From: DATDPM01 sp963841995
GTDB lineage: Bacteria; Pseudomonadota; Alphaproteobacteria; DATDPM01
Direction of reading: 5' to 3'
Assembly: GCA_963841995.1 (NCBI GenBank)
Contig: CAWJEX010000019.1
Coordinates: 62,001 to 126,000 of the forward strand
DNA: 64,000 nucleotides
The notes below the pieces were generated by a model that was given only the letters and a program-made list of their open reading frames with translations, was not told the DNA's origin and made no database searches. This document shows, piece after piece, positions 17,986 to 25,855 of this stretch. Position 1 is the stretch's first letter. Every line of letters begins with the position of its first letter. The position numbers and the translations under genes were made by a program.

Positions 17986-18125
17986 TGCGGCCTCTGATTG
18001 GAGCTTCCGCTCCGGGCCATAAGCGAGATCCGCGCACATCCGGTCTCATTAGCGGATAGGCCTTGTTGGGCCATCAGGGTCACCAGACTTTGGATGTGCC
18101 GGCCAGACCGTTCGTCCATCTCTTA

Positions 18126-18948
18126 GGGTCTGGACTCACAACTGGATCCAATAGAGTGCGCCAACGAGGTCTGCGGCGGCCAGGAAGTTTCGGGCGAGTT
18201 TGTCGTAACGGGTGGCAATGCGGCGCCAATCCTTGATGCGGCAGAAGAAATTCTCGATCTTGTGCCGCCGGCGGTAAATGCGCTTGGGACAATAGGCTTT
18301 CTTGGTGGCGTTGCTGCGGTTGGGGATAACGGGCAAAGCCCCCTCATCCTTGATCTGCTGACGTACTTTCTCGCTGTCATAAGCCTTGTCGGCCGAAACG
18401 GCGAGCGGCGGTTTGGGAGTGTCCAGGACCTCTTCGACGACCTGACTGTCATGGACTTGTCCGCCCGTGACGATGAAGTTTAGCGGGCGGCCTTTGCCGT
18501 CGACGATCGCGTGGATTTTCGTGCTCCGCCCGCCGCGGCTGATGCCGATCGCCTGATTTTTCTCCCCCTTTGGCGCCGCTGGCCGCGCGGTGGGCTTTCA
18601 CGATCGTGCTGTCGATCAGATAAAGACTGTCGCGCGATTTCGCCGCCAGCCGGTCGAAAATCCGTTTCCAGATCCCGCGTCGAGACCAACGGTTGAAGCG
18701 GTTGTAAGCCGTCGTATACGGCCCGTAGCGTTCGGGCAAATCCCGCCACGGCATCCCCGTTCGCAGCACGTAGAATATCGCGTTCATGATCTTGCGATCG
18801 TCCGCGCGTGCGCTCTTTCGGTTTATCGGCATCAGGGGCTCCAGAAGAGCCCATTCCTCGTCACTCAAATCAAATCGCATGATCCACCTCCGCTCACGGT
18901 GAATCACAGTCAGACAATCTTTTCAAGAAATTATGTGAGTACAGGCCC
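18126..18948 (-). mobile_element. 823-bp IS5-family (IS427-group-like) insertion sequence with intact ends
   Basis: Imperfect terminal inverted repeats: GGGTCTGGACTCACAA at 18126 and, on the other strand, GGGCCTGTACTCACAT ending at 18948. Both ends are flanked by TA (18124-18125 and 18949-18950), a 2-bp target duplication. It contains one transposase spread over two overlapping frames. Size, ends and two-frame transposase fit the IS427 group of IS5. Confidence 0.85.
18136..18880 (-). CDS. IS5-family DDE transposase in two overlapping frames
   Basis: The first frame starts at ATG 18880 (MRFDLSDEEWALLEPLMP) and carries the first catalytic Asp in LIDSTIVKAH. After GAKGGEK it leaves the family sequence; the next frame continues QAIGISRGGRSTKIHAIVDG, the second Asp in VSADKAYDS and the Glu in RHKIENFFCRIKDW, ending at 18136. 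The second frame is +1 relative to the first. The switch lies at a run of five G, then A G, then five A (about 18562-18577). A programmed frameshift is usual in this group, so the gene may be active; a mutation gives the same picture. Confidence 0.85.
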
Positions 18949-19032
18949 TAGTTTCTTCGGTTACTCAAAGCGTGAAGACGATGCGCCGATGTTTGCTGCG
19001 CATCGCATTTACGTCACGCTTCTCACAATACA

Positions 19033-19440
19033 TTACAACACGCTCTGATACTTGTTGTTGAGCCACCATAACGCGACCGCCATGCCGCCAGTCAGAACCA
19101 CCGGCGACCAGATGTACCAGGCGACACCCTGATATTCGCCGGACAGGACGCCGTAAACCAAGGCGAGTGCGGCGAGCGCGTGGCCGACGCAAAAGCCGAC
19201 GACCAGCGGTCGCTGCTTCGCGGGATCGCGAGAGGCAAGCCAGCAAGCGATCGCGATCCCGATCAGAACGCCGCCGGCCCAACGCACCCAGCTCGGATTG
19301 GCGGGAATGCCCGGATCTTGGCTCATTTGGAATTGCATCGCGGGCATCAGCAGAAAACCCAGCCCGTAGACGAAGTCGATAATCGCGATGACGATGAACG
19401 TATTTTTTAACGCACCGACATTCGACGTTCCGTTGCTCAT
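19033..19440 (-). CDS. Four-helix small membrane protein, unknown function
   Basis: A 135-residue protein with four hydrophobic helices (about 14-33, 54-72, 80-98 and 110-128) separated by short polar loops, e.g. ASRDPAKQRP. I do not recognise the family with certainty. The ATG at 19440 has AAGGGAAA just upstream and is preferred over the open frame to 19467. It stands alone, 83 bp from the IS end. Confidence 0.7.
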   Translation of the reverse strand: MSNGTSNVGALKNTFIVIAIIDFVYGLGFLLMPAMQFQMSQDPGIPANPSWVRWAGGVLIGIAIACWLASRDPAKQRPLVVGFCVGHALAALALVYGVLSGEYQGVAWYIWSPVVLTGGMAVALWWLNNKYQSVL

Positions 19441-19633
19441 TTTCCCTTCCCCCTGGATAAGCAGCAATGATGGTACACGTACAGATTGCAGCTATTGGCG
19501 GCGTCAGGTCAAAGGGGAAAGCGCCTCGTTTGCCTGATACCGTTGCTATATCGTCCGATTGATCGTTTCGGTGAGCAAGAAATGCGCATCGATGGCCGGG
19601 ATCGTAACCGTTCAGCCTGCCGGGTTCGCACAC

Positions 19634-21367
19634 TCACTCGACGGTCCGGGCCGCGAGCAGCATCAGCTCTTGCCGTAAGCGCTCGATCACGCTGTCCCAA
19701 TCGCCGATCTTCGGTTGCCGGAAAAGCCGTGCCGTTGGATACCAGGGACTGTCGTCGCGCCCCAGCAGCCACCGCCAATCCGGCACGAACGGCAAGAGTA
19801 TCCAAACCGGCTTGCCCATCGCCCCCACAAGATGGGCAACCGATGTGTCCACCGAGATCACAAGATCCAACATCGAAACCACCGCGGCGGCATCGGCAAA
19901 GTCCCGGAGGTCCTGTCCCGCATGGTGAATATAAGGATTATCTCCGAGGATATCGGAATCCTCTGCGGTCACGTCCTTCTGAATGCTGACGAATTGGATG
20001 TTGGGCATATCGAACAAGGGAGCAAGCCGGCCCAATGGAATGGACCGGTTGCGATCATTCTTGTGGGTTGGGCTGCCCGACCATACGATGCCGACACGCA
20101 GGGGCTTGAACTGCGGAAGACAACGCGCCCAATACTGCACCCGTTCCGCCGCGGGCGCGAGGTACGGAATGTCCGCCGGAATCGACTCAAGCGTGGTGCG
20201 GAATGCCAGAGGCAGGCTCAGCAGCGGGCAATGATAATCGAATTCTGGGAGCACCTCTCCCTTGCCGATGACCCGATCCACACCGCCTGTCCCTGCGAGT
20301 AGCGCCTTCAGCGGCGGCTGAACTTCTAGAACTACCTTTCCACCCTTCTCTGAAACGATCTTTGCATAGCGGCAGAACTGGATGGTATCCCCAAGCCCTT
20401 GTTCGGAATGTAGCAGGATGGTTTTGCCCGCAATGTCCCCGTTGTTGAGCCACAAAGGCTTTGGGAAATTTCGCTTCGCGCCCTTCCCCGGTTCCTTTTC
20501 CCACCGCCATTCATATTTCTCCCAACCGCGCCGAAAATCTCCAATCAGAAGACGAACGAGACCTTCATTAAAATGCGCCTCCACATAGTCAGGCTTGATC
20601 GCCAGCGCACGGTCATGGCTGGCGAGCGCATCGTCGAGCCGATTGAGGTCACGCAAGGCAATGCCGCGGTTGTTCAGTGCTTCGGCATAGTCAGGCCCGA
20701 TCGCCAGCGCACGGTCAAAGCTGAGGAGCGCATCCCCGGGCCGCTTGAGGTCAAGCAAAGCATTGCCGCGGTTGTTCAGTGCTTCGGCATGGTCAGGCCC
20801 GATCGCCAGCGCACGGTCAAAGCTCGCCAGCGCCTCCTCGGGCCGCTTGAGGTCACACAACGTAATGCCGCGATTGTTCAGTGCTTCGGCATGGTCAGGC
20901 CTGATCGCCAGCGCACGGTCATAACTCGCCAGCGCCTCCTCGGGCCGCTTGAGGTCACACAACGTAATGCCGCGGCTGTAAAGCGCATCGGCATAGTCAG
21001 GCCTGATCGCCAGCGCACGGTCATAACTCGCCAGCGCCTCCTCATGCCGCTTGAGGTCATTCAACGCGTTGCCAATGTTCGAATGTGCCGAAGCAGAATT
21101 TGGATTGAGCTTCAAAGCCTGACCAATAAGCTGCACCGCCGCCTCGTAATGCTTTCGTTGGTACTCAATCATGCCTAGCAAATGCAGCGTGCCAAAGTGA
21201 TTCGGTGCTTGTTCGAGAATGGCTCGGTACAAGGGTTCGGCTTGTGCCAGCTGCCCTTGTTGATGAAGCGCTACAGCCTGTTGAAGCTTCTTCGCAATTT
21301 CGGGCGGTTGCGGCGGTTTAGCTTGCTTGGGCCGATGGAATACGGGGCGCCCTTTGCTCTTGCTCAT
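19634..21367 (-). CDS. TPR-repeat protein with C-terminal glycosyltransferase-like domain
   Basis: A 577-residue protein. Residues about 25-275 are tetratricopeptide repeats; five consecutive ones are near-identical (consensus HAEALNNRGITLCDLKRPEE). Residues about 290-560 form a GT-B-like domain of the kind found in TPR/O-GlcNAc-transferase-like and family 9 proteins (ILLHSEQGLGDTIQFCRY; RVGIVWSGSPTHKNDRNRS; DTSVAHLVGAMGKPVWILLP). Such proteins are linked to surface-glycan or protein glycosylation, but the substrate here is unknown. It has no signal peptide. It is separated from the tRNA-Leu gene by about 245 bp and seems monocistronic. Confidence 0.85.
   Translation of the reverse strand: MSKSKGRPVFHRPKQAKPPQPPEIAKKLQQAVALHQQGQLAQAEPLYRAILEQAPNHFGTLHLLGMIEYQRKHYEAAVQLIGQALKLNPNSASAHSNIGNALNDLKRHEEALASYDRALAIRPDYADALYSRGITLCDLKRPEEALASYDRALAIRPDHAEALNNRGITLCDLKRPEEALASFDRALAIGPDHAEALNNRGNALLDLKRPGDALLSFDRALAIGPDYAEALNNRGIALRDLNRLDDALASHDRALAIKPDYVEAHFNEGLVRLLIGDFRRGWEKYEWRWEKEPGKGAKRNFPKPLWLNNGDIAGKTILLHSEQGLGDTIQFCRYAKIVSEKGGKVVLEVQPPLKALLAGTGGVDRVIGKGEVLPEFDYHCPLLSLPLAFRTTLESIPADIPYLAPAAERVQYWARCLPQFKPLRVGIVWSGSPTHKNDRNRSIPLGRLAPLFDMPNIQFVSIQKDVTAEDSDILGDNPYIHHAGQDLRDFADAAAVVSMLDLVISVDTSVAHLVGAMGKPVWILLPFVPDWRWLLGRDDSPWYPTARLFRQPKIGDWDSVIERLRQELMLLAARTVE
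20585..21095 (-). repeat. 102-bp tandem repeats in the TPR-encoding part
   Basis: The motif TCAGGC(C/T)(C/T)GATCGCC recurs at 20589, 20691, 20793, 20895 and 20997, exactly every 102 bp (34 codons, one TPR unit), with more than 85 percent identity between neighbouring units. Expansion or contraction by recombination would keep the frame. Confidence 0.92.
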
Positions 21368-21612
21368 GCTCCCAGCACCTGTCTCAGCGCGTCGCCAAAG
21401 TGGCCCGCCGGTTTGGTCGACACGATCCTAAGCCAACAGCGTCTGTTTTCCGAACTCCATCGGCCTGAGCGGTGTACCGCGTCCTTCAGGGCGCTCGGCT
21501 TGCGAGCCCTTTCCGGACTCGACGGGTCCCGATGGCGGACCGGCGGTGTGACCTCTTGAAGGCAGCGCGACGGCGGCCCAATTTCGAATTCAGCCAGGTT
21601 CGTCACTATTTT

Positions 21613-21699
21613 TGGTGCCCGCTCCCGGACTCGAACCGGGACGGCCTTACAGCCAACGGATTTTAAGTCCGTTGCGTCTACCAGTTCCGCCAAGCGGGC
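21613..21699 (-). tRNA. tRNA-Leu(UAA) with encoded CCA
   Basis: On the minus strand the gene begins GCCCGCTTGGCGGAACTGG and closes with AGCGGGC-A-CCA, so the 7-bp acceptor stem is perfect. The anticodon stem-loop ACGGA-CTTAAAA-TCCGT gives anticodon TAA. The T arm has GGTTCGAGTCC. The long variable arm makes it a class II tRNA of 87 nt including CCA. Confidence 0.96.
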
Positions 21700-21741
21700 A
21701 CGCCATCGGCCTGGGGCGAACCTAACCTCCGGACTCGCTCG

Positions 21742-21789
21742 GTGCAAGTAAGCCGGGGCGCAAGTAAGCCTAGGCCCTAAAGAAGGGGG
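21742..21789. repeat. 16-bp degenerate tandem repeat beside the tRNA-Leu gene
   Basis: GTGCAAGTAAGCCGGG is followed by GCGCAAGTAAGCCTAG and by the more diverged GCCCTAAAGAAGGGGG, each 16 bp. Confidence 0.7.
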
Positions 21790-21881
21790 CTCGAGCAGAG
21801 GCTTGGTCAGAAGACTGGGCCAAGCGGAGTGGCCGGGACCCGGGACATGGAGTAGTTTGGCGACCCAACGACGCTCTTGGT

Positions 21882-21927
21882 CACGCCCCCACCCCGAACG
21901 CAAACACGACCCCATCCCGAACGCAAC
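21882..21927. repeat. 23-bp tandem duplication in the bluB leader
   Basis: Two adjacent 23-bp units (21882-21904 and 21905-21927) match at 20 of 23 positions; each ends with CCCGAACGCAA plus one base. The second unit abuts the ATG of the upstream micro-ORF. Confidence 0.85.
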
Positions 21928-21928
21928 G

Positions 21929-21958
21929 ATGACCGCAAGCCATGTTTTCTTTCGATGA
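21929..21958 (+). CDS. Nine-codon upstream ORF overlapping the bluB start
   Basis: ATG at 21929 encodes MTASHVFFR; its TGA (21956-21958) overlaps the bluB ATG as ATGA. The overlap is the geometry of translational coupling. Whether the peptide is made is unknown and no ribosome-binding site is clear. Confidence 0.35.
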   Translation: MTASHVFFR

Positions 21959-22602
21959 CTGAAAACGCGCCGCCGCAATTCGACGTTGGCTTCCGCAATG
22001 GCCTGGAGCGGCTGTTCCGCTGGCGCCGGGACGTGCGCCATTTTCGCCGCGATTCGGTAGCACCGGAGATTTTGGCGGCGCTGATTCACCAAGCCTGCCT
22101 CGCCCCTTCGGTCGGCTTTTGCCAGCCCTGGCGGTTCGTCAGCGTCGAAGATCCGAAGCGGCGCGCGGCGGTGCGCGAGAATTTTCTGGCCAGCAATCAG
22201 TCAGCCCTTGCCGACTACGAAGGGGCGAAGGCCAAACTCTATGCGAACCTCAAGCTCGCCGGATTGGACGAGGCGCCGGTGCATCTCGCGGTTTTCGCCG
22301 ACGAAGCGACCGGAGCTGGCGCGGGTTTGGGGCGCAAGACCATGCCCGAGACCTTGGCCTACTCGGCGGTGATGGCGATCCACACCCTTTGGCTCGCGGC
22401 GCGGGCGCAGGGCATCGGCATGGGCTGGGTTTCGATTTTGGATCCGGTGGGAGTCAAATCGGCGCTTCAAGTGCCGGAGGCGTGGAGTTTCATTGCCTAT
22501 CTTTGTATTGGATTCCCCGAGAGCGACGAGATCGAGCCGGAACTCCTGCGCCGCGGCTGGCAGGATGTGGACGAGGCGGCGCGGATTCTGCACCGGCGTT
22601 AG
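21955..22602 (+). CDS. bluB: 5,6-dimethylbenzimidazole synthase BluB
   Basis: Oxygen-dependent enzyme that cleaves reduced FMN to make the lower ligand of cobalamin. The 215-residue protein has the nitroreductase-like fold with BluB-specific features: RWRRDVRHFR near the N terminus, SVGFCQPWRF, and GIGMGWVSILDP. Length fits BluB. It implies cobalamin synthesis or remodelling, which queG needs. The start at 21955 is chosen by homologous N-terminal length; it overlaps a short upstream ORF. No cobalamin riboswitch was seen. Ends convergent to the CinA-like gene. Confidence 0.9.
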   Translation: MTENAPPQFDVGFRNGLERLFRWRRDVRHFRRDSVAPEILAALIHQACLAPSVGFCQPWRFVSVEDPKRRAAVRENFLASNQSALADYEGAKAKLYANLKLAGLDEAPVHLAVFADEATGAGAGLGRKTMPETLAYSAVMAIHTLWLAARAQGIGMGWVSILDPVGVKSALQVPEAWSFIAYLCIGFPESDEIEPELLRRGWQDVDEAARILHRR

Positions 22603-22643
22603 GAAGACGGGGCGCTAATAAATTGGGGCTCTAAGAAAGTTTA
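22596..22643. repeat. 16-bp degenerate tandem repeat bearing both stop codons of bluB and the CinA-like gene
   Basis: GCGTTAGGAAGACGGG (22596-22611), GCGCTAATAAATTGGG (22612-22627), then GCTCTAAGAAAG. Each copy has TTA or CTA followed by A or G at the same place, so stop triplets recur every 16 bp; the outer two act as the bluB TAG and the minus-strand TAG at 22631. Confidence 0.7.
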
Positions 22644-23389
22644 TCCGCTTCCACCGGCTCGCCGCCGAGGTTGCGGATGATCCCGCGAAGGTCTTCGGCG
22701 GCCTTGTCCAGCAAACTCTCCTCCGTGCCGCGCAAGACCAAACTCGTGCCGAATTTTCCCTGGCGGTAGAACGGATAGCTGCCGATATCGATTTGCGGGA
22801 ATTGGTCTTGGAGCGTGCTCAGCTCCGCGGCGATGGTTCCTTCGGCGAGAAAACAGGCGACGGTTTTGGAGCGGATCGGCGGGCCGCCCACCAGCCGGTT
22901 CTGCAAGCTGTCGAACATGGCGCGCATGACGGACGGCACGCCGGCGAGCACGAACACGTTTTGGATTTGAAATCCGGGGGCACGGCTGACCGGATTGTCG
23001 ATGAGCGAAGCACCCATCGGCATGTCGGCCATGGAGAGCCGCGCCTCGTTGAGATCGCCGGGCTTGTATTGGGGAGCGAGCCGGTGCACGGCATCCATAT
23101 TGCGCTCCACCGGCAGATTAAGCGCCGCAGCAACCGAGCGGGCGGTGATGTCGTCGTGGGTCGGCCCGATTCCGCCGGTGGTGAATACATAAGTATACCG
23201 GTTGCGGCAGTCATTCACCGCTTCGACGATCGCCTCGGTTTTGTCGGCGACCACCCGGGCTTCGGCCAGGCGGATGCCCATGGCGCCCAGCTTCGTAGCG
23301 ATATACGCGAGATTCTCGTCCTTGGTGCGGCCCGAGAGAATCTCATTGCCGATGACGACGACGGCGGCGGTGATTAGTGTTTCGGGCAT
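22631..23389 (-). CDS. CinA-like molybdopterin-binding-domain protein
   Basis: A 252-residue protein made of the MoCF/CinA N-terminal domain: AAVVVIGNEILSGRTKDEN at the start and FTTGGIGPTHDDITARSVA (about residue 75), both family signatures. The C-terminal amidohydrolase half of full CinA is absent, as in the separate COG1058 proteins of alphaproteobacteria. Members act on ADP-ribose or nicotinamide nucleotides in some bacteria; the activity here is unknown. The ATG at 23389 gives the usual N terminus; the frame is open to 23407. Convergent with bluB. Confidence 0.87.
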   Translation of the reverse strand: MPETLITAAVVVIGNEILSGRTKDENLAYIATKLGAMGIRLAEARVVADKTEAIVEAVNDCRNRYTYVFTTGGIGPTHDDITARSVAAALNLPVERNMDAVHRLAPQYKPGDLNEARLSMADMPMGASLIDNPVSRAPGFQIQNVFVLAGVPSVMRAMFDSLQNRLVGGPPIRSKTVACFLAEGTIAAELSTLQDQFPQIDIGSYPFYRQGKFGTSLVLRGTEESLLDKAAEDLRGIIRNLGGEPVEADKLS

Positions 23390-23586
23390 TGTTTTCCTGA
23401 GTGCCAAAGTTCACAGGAGCTGGCAACGGCAGCCAAGACACGGACCCCACTGCAGGTGTCAGATCATGTCCCTGCGTGGGAATGGTATTTTGGCCACGTC
23501 ATAATTTATTAACCCGGCTCCTGCACCTATTGTAGCGTTGCATCATATGATTGAAGAAGCTGGACCCTTTGCTAACGAGGGTGCTC

Positions 23587-24958
23587 ATGGATATTAACAT
23601 GATCTCGGACGAAGTCCGGGTTTTGACCGAAGACGCGGTCCTGCTCGCCGAGAGCAGCGGGGACGAACGGCTGCCCAAAGCCGCCCGCTATTTGCGTCAG
23701 GGTAAGATTGCCGAGACCTTGCACGGATGCGCGCCATTTTGGAGCAGGATTCGCGGGACGCTTTGGCGCGGCTCTGTGCCGGGATCGCCGCGTATAAGCG
23801 CGGCGATCTGAAAAACGCCCGCCAACAATTCCAAGTCTTCCTCAAATCGCCCCCCCCCAGGCGCCGCTTATTATTCAGAGAGTCCAGAATTTGCTCGATA
23901 TGTTCGCGACGCAACTCGAGGACGGCGGCGGATCACATCCAACTGGCGCCGCGCCTCTCACGGATAAGACTGAATCGATTTTGCGCGTGAGCTATCGCGG
24001 CCAAAGCCCTGGCTCGATCCTCAATATCAGTTGGCTCATCACCCAACATTGTAACTTCACTTGTTCCTATTGCCCCGTATACGACAACTCGGTCGATTAC
24101 CCGTCGGCGGCGCAACTCATCGCCGCCGCCGATAAGATCGCAAAGCTTGGCCACCCCGACGTTAAGATCGTGCTCACCGGAGGGGAGCCGAGCATCCATC
24201 CCGGTTATATCGACTTCGTCACACACCTGGCGCGGAATATTCCGAATTTGACTACTCTGCGCACGGAAACGAATCTGAGCCGCACGCCGCGATTCTACCC
24301 GGATCTCATGGACAAAATGACGGAGCATGTGGGTCTTTTGCATTTTCATGCTTCTATTCACTTCGAATTCACGCAAATCGATCAGCTTTTGGAAAACGCG
24401 CGCTTTCTTTCCGACAAGGGCGCCACCGTCCAGATCCGCTTGTTGGCGCACCCCGAACGCATGACCGAGGTGAGGCGGCTCGCGCATGAGCTTGCCCCGC
24501 ATCGCAACGATCGGCTGCAATTCATCGTCAAGACAATGCGTAAGAATCTTGCCAAGGAAATCGATGAGCGTTACACGCCTGAGGATTTGGCCTGGCTTGC
24601 CGAGGTTTACGATGAGGAAGACATCGAAAAGCCAATTGCCGTCGATCTTCTTCGCGATGGGTCCGATAAGCCGCAGGTCGAACGGCGCGATTTCGCCACC
24701 AACGAACTCATTGCGCGGAAGCTTAACCGGTTCAAGGGCATGGGTTGTAATGCCGGCGTCGAAATGATCGCAATCGATGCGGGCGGCTGGATGAGCCGCG
24801 CCCTCTGTTTTCGCAAGTACCGCCGCCGAAAGCCCAATATTTTCCGCGACTCCGAGATTCCCAAGACGCTGTTGCAGCCGGTGATTTGCCCCTTCGACTA
24901 TTGTTCCTGTCCGGAGGACATCGCCATCACCAAATTTGCGCTCCGCAAATCGAACTAA
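23587..24958 (+). pseudogene. Radical SAM protein with TPR-like N terminus, two frameshifts
   Basis: Across three frames this reads as one protein: a helical N-terminal part (ISDEVRVLTEDAVLL ... GIAAYKRGDLKNARQQF, one TPR-like hairpin), then a radical SAM domain with the cluster motif CNFTCSYC and GGEPSIHPGY, then a Cys-rich C terminus (MGCNAGVEMIAIDAGGW, RALCF, VICPFDYCSCPED) resembling a SPASM-type auxiliary-cluster domain. Break one is near 23721 (TTGCACGG; one more G restores TLARMRAILEQ). Break two is the run of nine C at 23850-23858, where seven or ten C would restore frame. The substrate is unknown and no peptide precursor was seen nearby. From 23891 a 355-residue radical SAM frame is intact. 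Confidence 0.78.
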
Positions 24959-24976
24959 AACTAATCGTCCGAACTC

Positions 24977-25032
24977 ATGAATTTCGCCCCATGAATTTCG
25001 CCCCATGAATTTCACCCCATGAAAGTCGCGTC
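24977..25032 (+). repeat. 14-bp tandem repeat: four ATGA-chained micro-ORFs before sfsA
   Basis: ATGAATTTCGCCCC at 24977 and 24991, ATGAATTTCACCCC at 25005, ATGAAAGTCGCGTC at 25019, then the sfsA start ATGAAGTTTACGGG at 25033. Each unit is read as five codons plus TGA (MNFAP, MNFAP, MNFTP, MKVAS), and each TGA overlaps the next ATG as ATGA. Confidence 0.9.
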
Positions 25033-25839
25033 ATGAAGTTTACGGGGCCGCCGATCCGCGGCGAGTTGCTGCGCCGTTACAAGCGATTCCTCGCCGATGT
25101 CCGCCTCGACCACGGCGAGATTGTCACCGCCCATTGCCCGAATCCGGGCTCGATGATGGGGCTGGCGGAGCCCGGCAGCGAGGTCTGGCTGTCGACAAGT
25201 GTCAATCCGAAACGGAAGCTCGGCTACGGGCTCGAACTCGTGCAATCGAATGGCGCCCTGGTCGGCGTTAATACGGGGCGGGCCAACAGCATCGCCGCCG
25301 AGGCTTTGGCTTCCCGGCTTATCCCGGAACTAGCCGCCTATCCCGGTATTCGCGCCGAAGCGGCGATGGGCTTGCGCTCCCGGGTCTATTTCTTGCTGGA
25401 AGGGCCGGGGCTTCCCATCTGCTACCTCGAGGTCAAGAGCGTCACGTTGAGGCGGCCTGGATTGGGCTTGGGGTCCGGCAAGGATGCCGCCAAGGATACC
25501 GCCCCGGCCGAATTCCCCGATGCGGTCACGGCCCGGGGAACCAAGCATTTGGGCGAGTTGGCGAAAGCGGCTGGCGATGCCAAGCGGGCCGTGATCCTCC
25601 ACCTTATCCAGCGCGGCGACTGCGCGGCTTTCCGGCTGGCGGCGGATATCGATCCGGCCTATGCCAAAGCGGCGGAAGCGGCGCGGGAAGCGGGGGTTTC
25701 GGCCCTATGCTATGCTTGCGCGGTGACCCCGGAAGGCATATCTCTCGACCGGCCTATTCCGTTGAGCGGAACAAATTGGCCGGAACAAGTTGCATTGAAC
25801 AAGAGCCGCCGCAACAAATCTGACGTAAACAAAAAATAA
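25033..25839 (+). CDS. sfsA: SfsA-family nuclease-like protein
   Basis: A 268-residue protein with the SfsA signatures ELLRRYKRFLADVRLDHGE, HCPNPGSMMGL and CYLEVKSVTL (Glu-x-Lys of the nuclease core), and TARGTKHLGELAKAA. E. coli SfsA was first described as a sugar-fermentation stimulator with DNA binding; the fold is nuclease-like. The start is the fifth ATG of a 14-bp repeat series. The last 25 codons, after the normal family end near SLDRPIP, are encoded by a degenerate 14-15-bp repeat. It is followed 16 bp later by map. Confidence 0.92.
   Translation: MKFTGPPIRGELLRRYKRFLADVRLDHGEIVTAHCPNPGSMMGLAEPGSEVWLSTSVNPKRKLGYGLELVQSNGALVGVNTGRANSIAAEALASRLIPELAAYPGIRAEAAMGLRSRVYFLLEGPGLPICYLEVKSVTLRRPGLGLGSGKDAAKDTAPAEFPDAVTARGTKHLGELAKAAGDAKRAVILHLIQRGDCAAFRLAADIDPAYAKAAEAAREAGVSALCYACAVTPEGISLDRPIPLSGTNWPEQVALNKSRRNKSDVNKK
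25768..25838. repeat. Degenerate 14-15-bp tandem repeat forming the sfsA 3' end
   Basis: The core AACAA recurs at 25770, 25784, 25798, 25813 and 25828. The best pair is GGAACAAATTGGCC and GGAACAAGTTGCAT. It encodes the Asn/Lys-rich tail (VNKK end) and stops at the sfsA TAA. Confidence 0.65.
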
Positions 25840-25855
25840 ACCGGGCAGAGCCAAT

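Noticed and set aside
20585..21095. CRISPR-like regular repeats
   Set aside because: The 102-bp periodicity is continuous coding TPR sequence with no spacers.
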